Of a stretch of DNA of 64,000 nucleotides, positions 15,004 through 23,076 are shown one piece after another. This stretch comes from a virus, in the IMG/VR virus record IMGVR_UViG_3300047655_000013, positions 1 through 64,000 of that record; one strand, 5' to 3'. A program made the translations under genes and the position numbers. Numbering within the stretch: the first letter of the stretch is position 1; the number at the start of each line of letters is the position of its first letter. Below the pieces are notes generated by a model. The model was not told where the DNA came from. It saw only the letters and a program-made list of their open reading frames with translations, and ran no database searches.

Positions 15004-15059
15004 CCGAAGCTGCACAACGCATCATTGAGAAAACGCGGGAATACTGGGAAATCAAATGA
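15000..15059 (+). CDS. Leader-like 19-residue peptide before rtcB
   Basis: A tiny frame (MTEAAQRIIEKTREYWEIK) that overlaps its neighbours by ATGA at both ends. It could be a coupling peptide or a remnant of a larger gene. Evidence is only the overlaps. Confidence 0.3.
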   Translation: MTEAAQRIIEKTREYWEIK

Positions 15060-17224
15060 AGAAAGTCATTCACGAAGAAGGTGCGCGTCCGATCAAGATT
15101 TGGACCGATGAGATCGAGGACTCGGCGCTTCAGCAATTGAAGAATATCGCACGCCTGCCATTCATCGCTGGCAATGGCGTCGCTTGTATGCCTGACGTCC
15201 ATGCTGGCATCGGCGCAACGGTCGGCACCGTGATCGCGACGGACAAGGCTATTGTGCCGGCCGCGGTTGGAGTTGATATTGGGTGCTTTGCTGGCGACAC
15301 GCTGGTATTCCTTGCGGACGGCAAAGATTATCGAATCGCGGATCTTGCGCAACGTGCGGAACCGTTCGCGGTCTATGGTTGCCGCCCGAGTGGCGATGTA
15401 GTCGCGGCCTATGCCACTGCCAAGAAAACAAGATCGGCCACAGCCGTCGTCGCCGTGACGCTGGACAACGGCGAGCGCATCCGGTGTACGCCAGATCATG
15501 AGTTCCAAATGCGCGATGGCACTTACCGGCAGGCTGAGAGCCTGTGCGCCGACGACTCGCTGATGCCGTTTTATCGCGAGATTGACCCCGAGGGATACTT
15601 GCGCATCAAGCAGAACCGTACAGGATATTGGCAGCGGGCGCACTGGATCGTCGGTCGATCATCTTTGCTCGGGAAAATTCCATCGTTTGAAGGACAAAAG
15701 ACGATCATCCACCACCGGGATTTCTGCGAATCGAACAACGACCCAAAAAACCTCGTGTTCATGGGTGATCGCGACCATAGCGCATACCATCGCTCGCTTG
15801 TTGACCGCAACACTCATTGGCAGTCGCCAGAATTCGAGGATCGCAGAAAGGCGGCCTTGCGCGCGCTGGCGGACACCGAAGAAGGCCGCGCCATGATGGC
15901 GGCACGCGGGACCGCAAACATTCAGAAGTACATGGCCGAGAATGGCGATGAGTGGCGGTCGTCCATTGCTGGCAACGGTGAGCGCGGCAAGGTCTATCTT
16001 CAGGATTACAACGCCAGCGTCGCTGGCCGACGCAAGAGCAGCGATAACGCCAAGCGCCTGCAACAGGTACCGCGCCAATGCCCGGACTGCGGGGTCGAAA
16101 TGCTCGGTCACCTTGCAGTCTTAGCGCATCGGCGCCGAGAACACGGTCTGCACTACAACCACAAAGTGGTGAGCGTGGAGGTGTTGACCGAAAGGGAAGA
16201 CGTTTATTGCCTCACCGTCCCGGACGTCGGTAACTTTGCACTGTCCGCCGGCGTGTTCGTCCATAACTGCGGCATGAACGCCGTGCGGCTGTCGCTGAAG
16301 GCAAGTGACCTTCCCGATAGCCTGCTGGCGATTCGCAACCAGATCGAACGCGACGTGCCGCTCGGTGCTGGGGGTACGCACCAAGAATCGCGCCCCCCCG
16401 AATTGCCCGCGGACCTTGGCGCACGGTATCTCGCATTGACTGCCAAAACACCGGGGATCACCAACAAGAACATGGCTAAGCAGCTCGGCTCTCTGGGCTC
16501 AGGAAACCACTTCATCGAACTGTGCATCGACGAAGCCCAGGACGTCTGGATCATGCTGCACTCTGGCTCGCGCGGCGTCGGAAACCTCATCGGACGTTAC
16601 TTCATCGAGAAGGCCAAGAAACGCATGGAGCAGTATTTCATCAGCCTGCCTGATGGTGATCTGGCCTACTTCCCGGAAGACACCGACGACTTCAACGATT
16701 ACGTCGAGGCGGTCAACTGGGCACAGGACTACGCGTTAGAGAATCGCCGGGTGATGATGGCCGCAGTCATTGCCGCCTTGCGTCGACACATTCCGATCGA
16801 ATTCTCGATCACGCATGAGGCCGTGAACTGTCACCACAACTACGTTGAGCGCGAGAACCACTTTGGCCGCAACCTCTGGGTGACGCGCAAAGGCGCTATC
16901 CGGGCGCGCGAGGGCGATCTTGGCATCATCCCTGGGTCAATGGGGCAGCGCAGCTACATCGTCCGCGGCAAGGGTAATTTGCAGTCTTACTGTTCATGCT
17001 CACACGGCGCCGGTCGGAAAATGAGTCGTGCTCAGGCTCGGCGCACTTTTACGGTGGCTGATCTTGAATCGCAGACGGCTGGCGTCGAGTGTCGCAAGGA
17101 TGACGCTGTGCTCGATGAGATTCCGGCCAGTTACAAGGACATTGACCAGGTGATGGAAAATCAGCGCGATCTGGTCGAGGTCGTGCATGTCCTTAAACAA
17201 GTTTTATGCGTTAAAGGCGCATAG
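15056..17224 (+). CDS. rtcB: RtcB-type RNA ligase interrupted by an intein
   Basis: 722 aa; removing the 328-residue intein leaves 394 aa, normal for RtcB. RtcB joins 2',3'-cyclic phosphate or 3'-phosphate RNA ends to 5'-OH ends using GTP and Mn2+. Visible signatures: GVDIG-CGM (metal-binding Cys), GSLGSGNHFIE, HSGSRGVG, NCHHNY, and CSHGAGRKMSR with the His that takes GMP. All key residues are present, so the spliced enzyme should work. In a phage it could repair tRNAs cut by host anticodon nucleases (inference). It lies just before xis and int. Confidence 0.9.
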   Translation: MKKVIHEEGARPIKIWTDEIEDSALQQLKNIARLPFIAGNGVACMPDVHAGIGATVGTVIATDKAIVPAAVGVDIGCFAGDTLVFLADGKDYRIADLAQRAEPFAVYGCRPSGDVVAAYATAKKTRSATAVVAVTLDNGERIRCTPDHEFQMRDGTYRQAESLCADDSLMPFYREIDPEGYLRIKQNRTGYWQRAHWIVGRSSLLGKIPSFEGQKTIIHHRDFCESNNDPKNLVFMGDRDHSAYHRSLVDRNTHWQSPEFEDRRKAALRALADTEEGRAMMAARGTANIQKYMAENGDEWRSSIAGNGERGKVYLQDYNASVAGRRKSSDNAKRLQQVPRQCPDCGVEMLGHLAVLAHRRREHGLHYNHKVVSVEVLTEREDVYCLTVPDVGNFALSAGVFVHNCGMNAVRLSLKASDLPDSLLAIRNQIERDVPLGAGGTHQESRPPELPADLGARYLALTAKTPGITNKNMAKQLGSLGSGNHFIELCIDEAQDVWIMLHSGSRGVGNLIGRYFIEKAKKRMEQYFISLPDGDLAYFPEDTDDFNDYVEAVNWAQDYALENRRVMMAAVIAALRRHIPIEFSITHEAVNCHHNYVERENHFGRNLWVTRKGAIRAREGDLGIIPGSMGQRSYIVRGKGNLQSYCSCSHGAGRKMSRAQARRTFTVADLESQTAGVECRKDDAVLDEIPASYKDIDQVMENQRDLVEVVHVLKQVLCVKGA
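15284..16267 (+). other. Intein within RtcB, with HNH homing domain
   Basis: Residues 77-404 of the precursor. Begins CFAGDTLV (block A, Cys1), has a TPDHEF block B with the conserved His, and ends FALSAGVFVHN (blocks F/G, terminal Asn) followed by Cys+1. Cys+1 is the catalytic metal-binding cysteine of RtcB (GVDIG-C-GMN), so ligase activity should depend on splicing. The central part carries an HNH motif (IIHHRDFCESNNDPKNLVF), so the element is probably a homing intein. Confidence 0.9.
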
Positions 17225-17234
17225 CGGAGGAAGT

Positions 17235-17456
17235 ATGGCAGCAGTGATTGACATGCCGAAACTGGTGACGCTTGAAGAGTGGGCTGAGCGCACGTTCGCG
17301 ACCAAACCGCATCGGAACACGCTGTACAACTGGCGTAGGGACGGCTGGATCGTGCCCGCCCCGATTAGGATCGGGAATAGGTATTTCGTCGAGCCGACCG
17401 CCGTGTATGCTGATAGCGATGGACAGATGGCCAGGAGACTCGGGAATGGCGGCTAG
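17235..17456 (+). CDS. xis: Excisionase
   Basis: 73 aa, strong ggagg ribosome site. The LVTLEEWAERTF...TLYNWRRDGWI segment followed by a strand (IRIGNRYFVEP) is the winged-helix pattern of phage excisionases. It overlaps the integrase gene by 11 bases, the usual xis-int pairing. It would bind the attachment arms and direct excision. Confidence 0.8.
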   Translation: MAAVIDMPKLVTLEEWAERTFATKPHRNTLYNWRRDGWIVPAPIRIGNRYFVEPTAVYADSDGQMARRLGNGG

Positions 17457-18561
17457 ACGGCGGGAGGCGAAGCGGCGTAACTGGCCGATGCATCTGAACC
17501 AGAACGGCGCCGGCTATTTCTACTGGCGCGACCCGGACACAAAGACAAGTCACGGACTCGGGCGCGACCAGGCGAAGGCATTTTCTGAGGCTCGGGCCGC
17601 CAACCTGGCTGTCGAGAAACGCCGCGGAAACGTTTCGCTTGCCCAGAAGATTTTGGAGCCCAAGGGCAAGACGCTGGACGACTGGACGGGAGAATACGAA
17701 GCAGTCTATATCGAGACCCGCAAGCCCACCGCATCGACTATCCGTACGGTGCAGGCAGGAATACGAGCGGTCCGGACGGCCCCGTTTCTGCGATTGAATC
17801 TGCGGTCAATCAAGACGCAGGAAATTTCCGAGTTCATCACTGCGGCTACTGCAACGCGCGGGCCCCAGATGGCGGCCCTGATTCGCAAGACGCTGATGGA
17901 CATGTTCCGGGAGGCGGAAACGAAGGGTCTCATAGACAACGGAACGAATCCGGTTACGGTGACGCGTGTCCCGTCATTTGAGGTTGAGCGCGCGCGCCTC
18001 ACGCTTGACCAGTTCAATGCGATCCACGAAGTGGCGTTGACGATGGACCCTTGGGTGGCGCGGAGCATGGAGATTGCCCTCGTCACAGCACAACGCCGCG
18101 AGGACGTTGCGAACATGCTATTCGCTGACGTGAAGGATGGCTTTCTGTTTGTGGAGCAGGAAAAAACGAAGCAGAGGCTGCGTATTCCGGTAATCCTGCG
18201 CCTCGACGCAGTTGGCCTCTCGATCGAAGACACCATAAAAAAATGCCGGGATCGGGCGATCTCCAAGTGGATGGTCCACCACAGCAAGCAGCTTCGCATC
18301 AGGAAGGCTGGCGACCCCGTAGACAAGGACGTCATCACGAAGGCCTTCCAGCGGGCCAGAATAGCGGCCGAGATAACCTGGGAAGAGGGCAGAACCGCGC
18401 CAAGCTTTCACGAAATACGAAGCCTGTCAGCTCGCCTCTACACGGACCAATATGACAAGGATTTCGCGCAGGCCATCTTGGGTCACAAGTCGGCCAGCAT
18501 GACGGAGTTTTATCGCGATACGCGCGGTGCGGAGTGGACGGAAGTGAAGTTTGCCGGGTGA
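17446..18561 (+). CDS. int: Tyrosine-recombinase integrase
   Basis: 371 aa. An N-terminal arm-binding region (residues 10-60), core-binding helices (75-165), then the catalytic domain with Arg in AQRRED (R217/R218), a Lys in the EKTKQR hairpin, H322-x-x-R325 (HEIRS), H347 (LGHKS) and nucleophile Y356 (EFYRD). All are present. It integrates the phage at a host att site. ATG lies inside the end of xis, and 265 bases of non-coding DNA follow. Confidence 0.9.
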   Translation: MAARRREAKRRNWPMHLNQNGAGYFYWRDPDTKTSHGLGRDQAKAFSEARAANLAVEKRRGNVSLAQKILEPKGKTLDDWTGEYEAVYIETRKPTASTIRTVQAGIRAVRTAPFLRLNLRSIKTQEISEFITAATATRGPQMAALIRKTLMDMFREAETKGLIDNGTNPVTVTRVPSFEVERARLTLDQFNAIHEVALTMDPWVARSMEIALVTAQRREDVANMLFADVKDGFLFVEQEKTKQRLRIPVILRLDAVGLSIEDTIKKCRDRAISKWMVHHSKQLRIRKAGDPVDKDVITKAFQRARIAAEITWEEGRTAPSFHEIRSLSARLYTDQYDKDFAQAILGHKSASMTEFYRDTRGAEWTEVKFAG

Positions 18562-18826
18562 AAATTCCAGATATTTAAGCGACGAATAAACGGAGAGCCT
18601 TGCTAGGTATGGTTCCCTATTACATCCGAGGTAAACCCGGTAATCGGATTGTTTTGCCTTTTAAATCATGACTTTATGAGCGATTTTGTGTGCTCGCGAC
18701 GTGCATATGAATGCACATCGGTTAACAAATAAAATCAGCTAGTTACAACGCTATTCCAGACGATGAATTTTTAGGCAGCGCGATTGTGGCAAAATCCTTG
18801 TGCTGTACATAAACACAGTACTCGCC
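18562..18826. other. Intergenic region, candidate attP
   Basis: An AT-rich gap directly after int and the most likely place for attP, though no core can be proved without the host site. It holds a TCCGA/TCGGA stem followed by a T-rich run (near 18626-18662), which may end the int transcript, and a perfect inverted repeat GTGCAT-atga-ATGCAC (18701-18716). The right end is the SOS promoter described separately. Confidence 0.4.
18784..18818 (+). promoter_or_regulatory. Promoter with LexA (SOS) box
   Basis: CTGT-N8-ACAG (18803-18818) fits the LexA consensus exactly, with TA following the right arm. It overlaps a plausible -10 (TACATA, 18806-18811) that lies 16 bases after TTGTGG (18784-18789). 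LexA binding would block the promoter and DNA damage would open it. It controls the gene at 18827 and perhaps the small operon behind it. Confidence 0.65.
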
Positions 18827-19141
18827 ATGCCCCATCGCCCGCCCCTAACCGCCGCCGACCTCGCCGCGATATACGACCGCGAACCGACTGAGACAGTCTT
18901 GCGCCTGCTGCGCGAAATTCATCGGTTGCGGTCTACGATCAAGCGTGCCGACCAGATTCGCAGGATGATAGGAAGCGTCGGCAGTTCGCACGTCGCGGGA
19001 ACGGTGTGGGAGTGTTTTGAGCGGGAGTTGGATGCGGAGCCATGCCTGACTGATCCACCGACGCCGCGACAGCAAAGGTTGACCGACGAGCGGATGAGGA
19101 TGCTCGCGGAGTGGCGGAAGAATGGACGGAAGAGGGATTGA
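18827..19141 (+). CDS. SOS-controlled hypothetical protein, 104 aa
   Basis: First gene after the LexA box. Highly charged and helical, with Arg-rich segments (LLREIHRLRSTIKRADQIRRM and RMRMLAEWRKNGRKRD). No known domain. Damage-induced phage genes often act in induction or host shut-off, but nothing here shows which. Confidence 0.6.
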   Translation: MPHRPPLTAADLAAIYDREPTETVLRLLREIHRLRSTIKRADQIRRMIGSVGSSHVAGTVWECFERELDAEPCLTDPPTPRQQRLTDERMRMLAEWRKNGRKRD

Positions 19142-19171
19142 TGCGCTACCTTGGGTAGGCGAGGAGGAGGA

Positions 19172-19429
19172 ATGAACTTGCGCTTTATAGACCCCGAAGA
19201 GCAGCAGCGCGACCTGAGAAGGAAGGTCGATCTTGCGTGTATGCAGGCATCACAGCAATGGATCGACAGTGGCGGTAGACCGGAAGAGATGAAATGCGTG
19301 GCGGTCTATATCGGCCCGATGTCTCTGGCGATCGAAGGAGGTAGCGAGAATGCGCGCTGGGCGATCATGAATCGCCTGCGCGAACTTGGGGTGGTAGTCG
19401 ATGGTGCGCCGTCAGTGACGGGCGATTGA
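19172..19429 (+). CDS. Hypothetical protein, 85 aa
   Basis: Preceded by a very strong gaggaggagg ribosome site. Alpha/beta pattern (CVAVYIGPMSLAIEGG), no family recognised. Second gene of the possible SOS operon. Confidence 0.55.
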   Translation: MNLRFIDPEEQQRDLRRKVDLACMQASQQWIDSGGRPEEMKCVAVYIGPMSLAIEGGSENARWAIMNRLRELGVVVDGAPSVTGD

Positions 19430-19454
19430 TGTGCGCTTAGGCGCGGGAGGCGGG

Positions 19455-19649
19455 ATGAAAGAAAGACTGAAAATCATGGCGGCCAGCGCTATAACGGGCC
19501 TTCTGATCATTATTTGTATTGCGCATTACACCGATCATTCAGACGATGCGAAAGCAACGATGATCGCCAAATGTGCTGCGCAGGGCGTTCTCGTAGACGA
19601 TAAGTCTACCAACGTCATTTGTGAGAATAATACGGCGAACGGAAGGTGA
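19455..19649 (+). CDS. Small membrane or exported protein, 64 aa
   Basis: Basic N-terminus (KERLK) and one hydrophobic helix (about residues 8-24), then a polar tail with two Cys (C42 and C57) that could form a disulfide in the periplasm. Ribosome site gcggg before the ATG. Function unknown. Confidence 0.5.
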   Translation: MKERLKIMAASAITGLLIIICIAHYTDHSDDAKATMIAKCAAQGVLVDDKSTNVICENNTANGR

Positions 19650-19679
19650 TTGATCGCCGCCAATGGCGAGAGGAGATGG

Positions 19680-20135
19680 ATGATGCTTGACGATGACGAA
19701 CCGCCGGTCGTTCTTTTCGACCCGGACCGCGCAGTACTGATTGGGAGTGGCCACGATCTGGATGCGGTCGGCGAGATGCCGGATATCAGCTTATCGCGCA
19801 ATAGCGTCGAGCCAGATCTAGATTACCGTTTTCGGCTACTCGCAAAGATGCGCTGGTTGCGCGGCGAGGGTGTGAGCATGGCAATTCACGGCGTCGATGC
19901 CTACTTGAAGTTCGAAGAGTACCTGGACAAGCAGACCGTCTGCGACATTGAGGGATTGCCATATCTCGTTCGCCATATCGAGATCGAAATGCCATCAGCG
20001 CGCGGACGGATTGGCGTTATCCCGGCGAGGCCGCTCGACCACGAATGGCGCGGCCCTATGGGCACCGAAACCACCGCACCAGCCGACGAACCCAAGCCCA
20101 ACCATGTCCGCGATGCGGTGCGGGCGAATCAATGA
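19680..20135 (+). CDS. Hypothetical protein, 151 aa
   Basis: Begins with an acidic stretch (LDDDEPPVVLFDPD), then a helical middle and a Pro-rich tail. The first of two in-frame ATGs is used, behind gaggaga. Not recognised. Confidence 0.5.
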   Translation: MMLDDDEPPVVLFDPDRAVLIGSGHDLDAVGEMPDISLSRNSVEPDLDYRFRLLAKMRWLRGEGVSMAIHGVDAYLKFEEYLDKQTVCDIEGLPYLVRHIEIEMPSARGRIGVIPARPLDHEWRGPMGTETTAPADEPKPNHVRDAVRANQ

Positions 20136-20347
20136 AACTTCGCCACGTCAAACGCCGCGCGCGTCCGCCAGATTTCAGACTGACAAAGTTGGGCGATATG
20201 GTGCTCATTGAGGTGAAGAGCGCCGCCTCAGTCGCCCGGTTCTTTGGGCCGACCAAGGAAGAAGATGATCGGTCAATGCAGTTTTTTAAGCCGCAGGAAT
20301 ATTTGGAATCACATTCTGCAGAAAATGATCCGAAATTGACGGAATGA
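20132..20347 (+). CDS. Hypothetical protein, 71 aa
   Basis: A basic N-terminus (KLRHVKRRARPPDFRL) and a beta-rich middle. The stop lies 62 bases inside the convergent lipase gene, so the plus and minus transcripts overlap here. No domain recognised. Confidence 0.45.
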   Translation: MKLRHVKRRARPPDFRLTKLGDMVLIEVKSAASVARFFGPTKEEDDRSMQFFKPQEYLESHSAENDPKLTE

Positions 20348-20873
20348 GCGTCGTCGACTTCCCGATGTGCGTCAGCAGGCCGGGATGCACGCCACCAAGG
20401 GGAAGATCCGGCACCGGGTCGGAACCGTTCCTCCACAGGTGCAACGGTACGTGCGATAGCAGAACCCGTAGCGTCATGTCGAAGCTCACACGAGGCGGCT
20501 CAAAGGCCCATGCGGCTAACGGCGGCTTTCCTGCCAAAGTGAGAGCCGCAGCAGCCAGCAAACAGATGGCGCCCCCGAGAGAGTGCCCGATCAACGTCAC
20601 AGGCTTGTCGCCAACGGCGGCCATGACTCCAGCCGACATATCCGTCCACGCGCAGTAGAAGCCGCGGTGCACGGCGCCCATCCCCGACACCAACGCTGGC
20701 ACGGAATCGAGATTGTGCAGCCACGAATCTAGATCATCTGACCCGCGGAACGCGATGCACAGACCGTCCGCAGTCTGCCGCACGATCGCGCGCGAGGCGC
20801 TATCCGCGATCCCGATGTCGGGCTTCGCGTCATAGGCCTCTTGCGCGAACAGGGCGTAATCCCTGGCGTTCAT
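20286..20873 (-). CDS. Class 3 lipase/esterase-like protein
   Basis: 195 aa. Nucleophile elbow GHSLGGA (Ser98), the FRGSDD strand-loop typical of lipase_3 proteins (oxyanion hole) and candidate Asp and His residues further on (DPVPDLP, then SDHF). An alpha/beta-hydrolase that would cleave ester bonds. At the distal end of the lysis genes it may help disrupt lipid or act on the surface of the next host. No signal peptide is visible. ATG overlaps the upstream stop. Confidence 0.75.
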   Translation of the reverse strand: MNARDYALFAQEAYDAKPDIGIADSASRAIVRQTADGLCIAFRGSDDLDSWLHNLDSVPALVSGMGAVHRGFYCAWTDMSAGVMAAVGDKPVTLIGHSLGGAICLLAAAALTLAGKPPLAAWAFEPPRVSFDMTLRVLLSHVPLHLWRNGSDPVPDLPLGGVHPGLLTHIGKSTTLIPSISDHFLQNVIPNIPAA

Positions 20874-21334
20874 CAAGCGCTCGCAGCAACCGGCGCGCTC
20901 GCGGGCGACGTCGGAACGACCGCCGGCGCATTCTGGTTGTAGACAACGAGCGCCGTCGACAGAGCGACGTTCAGAGCCGTCAGCGCGCCGATAATCGCGG
21001 GTTTCTGCGCTGCCGGAATCACGGTACTTGCGTTCACTGCAACGATGGCCGCGGGAATGCTAGTGCTGACCAGTGCGCTGATCGAAGTCACGTTGATCGT
21101 CGAGCTTGCCGTGCAGGCCAGATTCACGCCAGTGACAACCGCATTCGCAGTCGGATCGGTCGCAATGAAAATCTGCACGCTGGGTTCGGTTGCCTGAAAG
21201 ACCGTACACGCGCCGACGACATCCGTTTGCAGCTTGGCCAAGACTTGCTGCGCGTTTTGTTGCTGAGCGGTCGAACATGCGCCGAGTGCGAACGCGACTA
21301 CGCCTGCCGCAAAAGCGGCGAGAATCTTTTTCAT
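20873..21334 (-). CDS. Lipoprotein of the lysis region
   Basis: 153 aa. Signal peptide with lipobox LGAC (Cys19), then a Gln/Ala/Thr/Val-rich mature part. A lipoprotein among holin and endolysin genes may be a spanin-like or envelope-spanning factor, but the mature sequence lacks the coiled coil or Pro-rich build of known o-spanins. It could also be a lysogenic-conversion lipoprotein. Confidence 0.65.
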   Translation of the reverse strand: MKKILAAFAAGVVAFALGACSTAQQQNAQQVLAKLQTDVVGACTVFQATEPSVQIFIATDPTANAVVTGVNLACTASSTINVTSISALVSTSIPAAIVAVNASTVIPAAQKPAIIGALTALNVALSTALVVYNQNAPAVVPTSPASAPVAASA

Positions 21335-21372
21335 GGGGATTTCCTTCAGAGGTGCCGCGAGCGCGGCGGGAT

Positions 21373-21585
21373 TTACTGCGCGGGGGCGGCGGGTTGTTTG
21401 GCGGCAGAGCGCGATGCAAGCCAGTTATAACCAGCATGCAGAACCAGAACGATGCCGCCAGCGATAAGGGCGGACAGGTTGCTAGGTGCTGTGCCGTGAA
21501 AGCCTTCCAGTGCCCAATTGACGGTCGGTACGAGATCGGCCGCGCCGATGGTCAGGCCGCTGGTGATGAGAGGATTGCTGTTCAT
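21373..21585 (-). CDS. Holin-like membrane protein, 70 aa
   Basis: One clear hydrophobic helix (LSALIAGGIVLVLHAGYNWLA) after a moderately hydrophobic N-terminal third, ending in a Lys/Pro/Ala tail. Its size and place in the lysis block suggest a holin or pinholin. The second candidate is the gene at 23073. Confidence 0.5.
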   Translation of the reverse strand: MNSNPLITSGLTIGAADLVPTVNWALEGFHGTAPSNLSALIAGGIVLVLHAGYNWLASRSAAKQPAAPAQ

Positions 21586-22094
21586 TACAGATGCTCCGGG
21601 TCGTGGTGAATGACTTCAGTGGGGGAGAATTTCCAGCCCTCGACCGCATACTTGGTGAAGAGCCAGACCGGGAAAGGCAAGCGATGCAATCCCTCGTCTT
21701 TCCCGATGTGCTGCCCAGCACCGAGCAACATGCCGTTGACAGTCATGTCGTCGACGAAACGGTACGGGTCAAATGGCTGGGCGGACAGGAACGAATCCCA
21801 GTCGAATGCCTGCGCGTACGGCCCCCACTTCCCAGCCTTGCAATCGTCCGCAAAGCGCGGCCAGTCCCATGCCGTCGCGAAACAGCGTTCTACGGGATGG
21901 TGATGGGCTTGCAACGGCGCGCCGAGCTCTTCGGCGGTCATGTTGGTGATGAAGCAGCGGCCACCTTCACGTTCGATCAGGAGTTTCTTCGTGCGAGTGA
22001 ACAAGGAGGTCGTCTCGCGCTCGTCGTGTCCGGGCACGAAGTAATCAGCGCTCAGCGTGTCCTTCAGTTCATGCACTTCGGTAACGTCGGTCAT
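21585..22094 (-). CDS. HNH-like conserved phage protein
   Basis: 169 aa from MTDVTEV. Contains GGRCFIT, then HHHPVERCFA and a later VNGMLL...GKDEGLH, an arrangement resembling an HNH fold with altered metal ligands. The region is otherwise acidic and aromatic. It may be a degenerate nuclease fixed in the lysis block. Activity uncertain. Confidence 0.5.
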   Translation of the reverse strand: MTDVTEVHELKDTLSADYFVPGHDERETTSLFTRTKKLLIEREGGRCFITNMTAEELGAPLQAHHHPVERCFATAWDWPRFADDCKAGKWGPYAQAFDWDSFLSAQPFDPYRFVDDMTVNGMLLGAGQHIGKDEGLHRLPFPVWLFTKYAVEGWKFSPTEVIHHDPEHL

Positions 22095-22107
22095 TTCGTA
22101 TGGGCGC

Positions 22108-22130
22108 AAAAAAGCCGCCCGCAGGCGGCT
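22108..22130 (-). terminator. Stem-loop terminator
   Basis: Perfect 7-bp stem AGCCGCC/GGCGGCT with a 4-base loop, followed in the minus direction by six T. It lies after the DUF6527 gene and just before the HNH-like gene start. Confidence 0.75.
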
Positions 22131-22150
22131 TGAGGTGAGAGGATTCGGGA

Positions 22151-22444
22151 TTAGTCTTCGATGTTCGGCAAATCGATCGTCTGATTGGCGAGCGCATGAG
22201 TGCAGTCACCGAGAAACTGGATACGGCCATCGGTAACGAAGCTGTGGCAGATACGCGGCTTGCCATGCATCTCCCACGAAACCAGAACGGAAGGTTGAAA
22301 GGTCGGCGCTTCTAGCGATCGGTTCCATGCCCAGTTGGGCCGCGATTTTCCGTCGACGCGGACCGCATGCAGGAACCCGCAACCAGGGCAGTCGAATAGA
22401 ACGGACTGCTCGCCGTTGCCTAAGTCTTGGAGTTGCGCCTTCAT
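22151..22444 (-). CDS. DUF6527-type protein
   Basis: 97 aa. FDCPGCGFLHAVRV, then WNRSLEAPTFQPSVLVSW and CHSFVTDGRIQFLGDCTH are landmarks of a small phage family (DUF6527) often found by lysis genes, rich in Cys/His and likely to bind zinc. Role unknown. The ATG overlaps the stop of the endolysin gene. Confidence 0.7.
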   Translation of the reverse strand: MKAQLQDLGNGEQSVLFDCPGCGFLHAVRVDGKSRPNWAWNRSLEAPTFQPSVLVSWEMHGKPRICHSFVTDGRIQFLGDCTHALANQTIDLPNIED

Positions 22445-23076
22445 GCGAGGCTCATTGCTTTTTTCGCTGAGGTGTACAGCGCCAACCGCTGCGAGTAACT
22501 GCCCGGAGTTCCGGTCGCAGTTGCGCTGCCGAGGTTGACGGCCTTCGACAACCCAAGGAAATTGCCGACGTCGGCCAGCGCGTTCAGATTGCGATTGAAC
22601 CAGTACCAGGCTGATCCCATCGCGGCGTTCGCCGGTTGCTCGAGCAATTCCGGATGATTTAACAGATCCAGTTCGACGCCCATCGCGCACAGCGTGTAGT
22701 TGCGTCGCCCCGTAATCCCCATGCCACGCCCGCGGAATAGCCAACCGTCACCGCTCGCTTCATCGCCATTGCCGTTCCGATTTGCATAGACGCGATTCGC
22801 GATCATCGGCGGCTTGTTTGCATACTGTTGCGCCTCGGCTTCATCGAAGTATTTCGAGAACTCCGTCAGCAACCCGACAGCGCTGTAATTCAGGTTTTCC
22901 GATACAGCCGAAAGCCGCGCGGACTCGACGCCGATCTGGGCCAGAAACGCGGCAACCCGTAGCGGCGTGTTGATCGCGAACTTGTCGCAAGCTGCCTGCA
23001 GGGGCTGCAGCCATTGCGCTGCTCGCGCTGGCGATGCACCGCAACCAGCAACGATGATGTCTGTCGTCAGATTCAC
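22441..23076 (-). CDS. GH19-type endolysin
   Basis: 211 aa. AQIGVESARLSAVSENLNYSA holds the two catalytic glutamates (E51, E60) of the chitinase-19-like lysozyme fold, followed by GDGWLFRGRGMGITGRRNY, the family's most conserved segment. It would cut the glycan strands of peptidoglycan at the end of infection. No signal peptide, so release by a holin is expected. Confidence 0.88.
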   Translation of the reverse strand: MNLTTDIIVAGCGASPARAAQWLQPLQAACDKFAINTPLRVAAFLAQIGVESARLSAVSENLNYSAVGLLTEFSKYFDEAEAQQYANKPPMIANRVYANRNGNGDEASGDGWLFRGRGMGITGRRNYTLCAMGVELDLLNHPELLEQPANAAMGSAWYWFNRNLNALADVGNFLGLSKAVNLGSATATGTPGSYSQRLALYTSAKKAMSLA

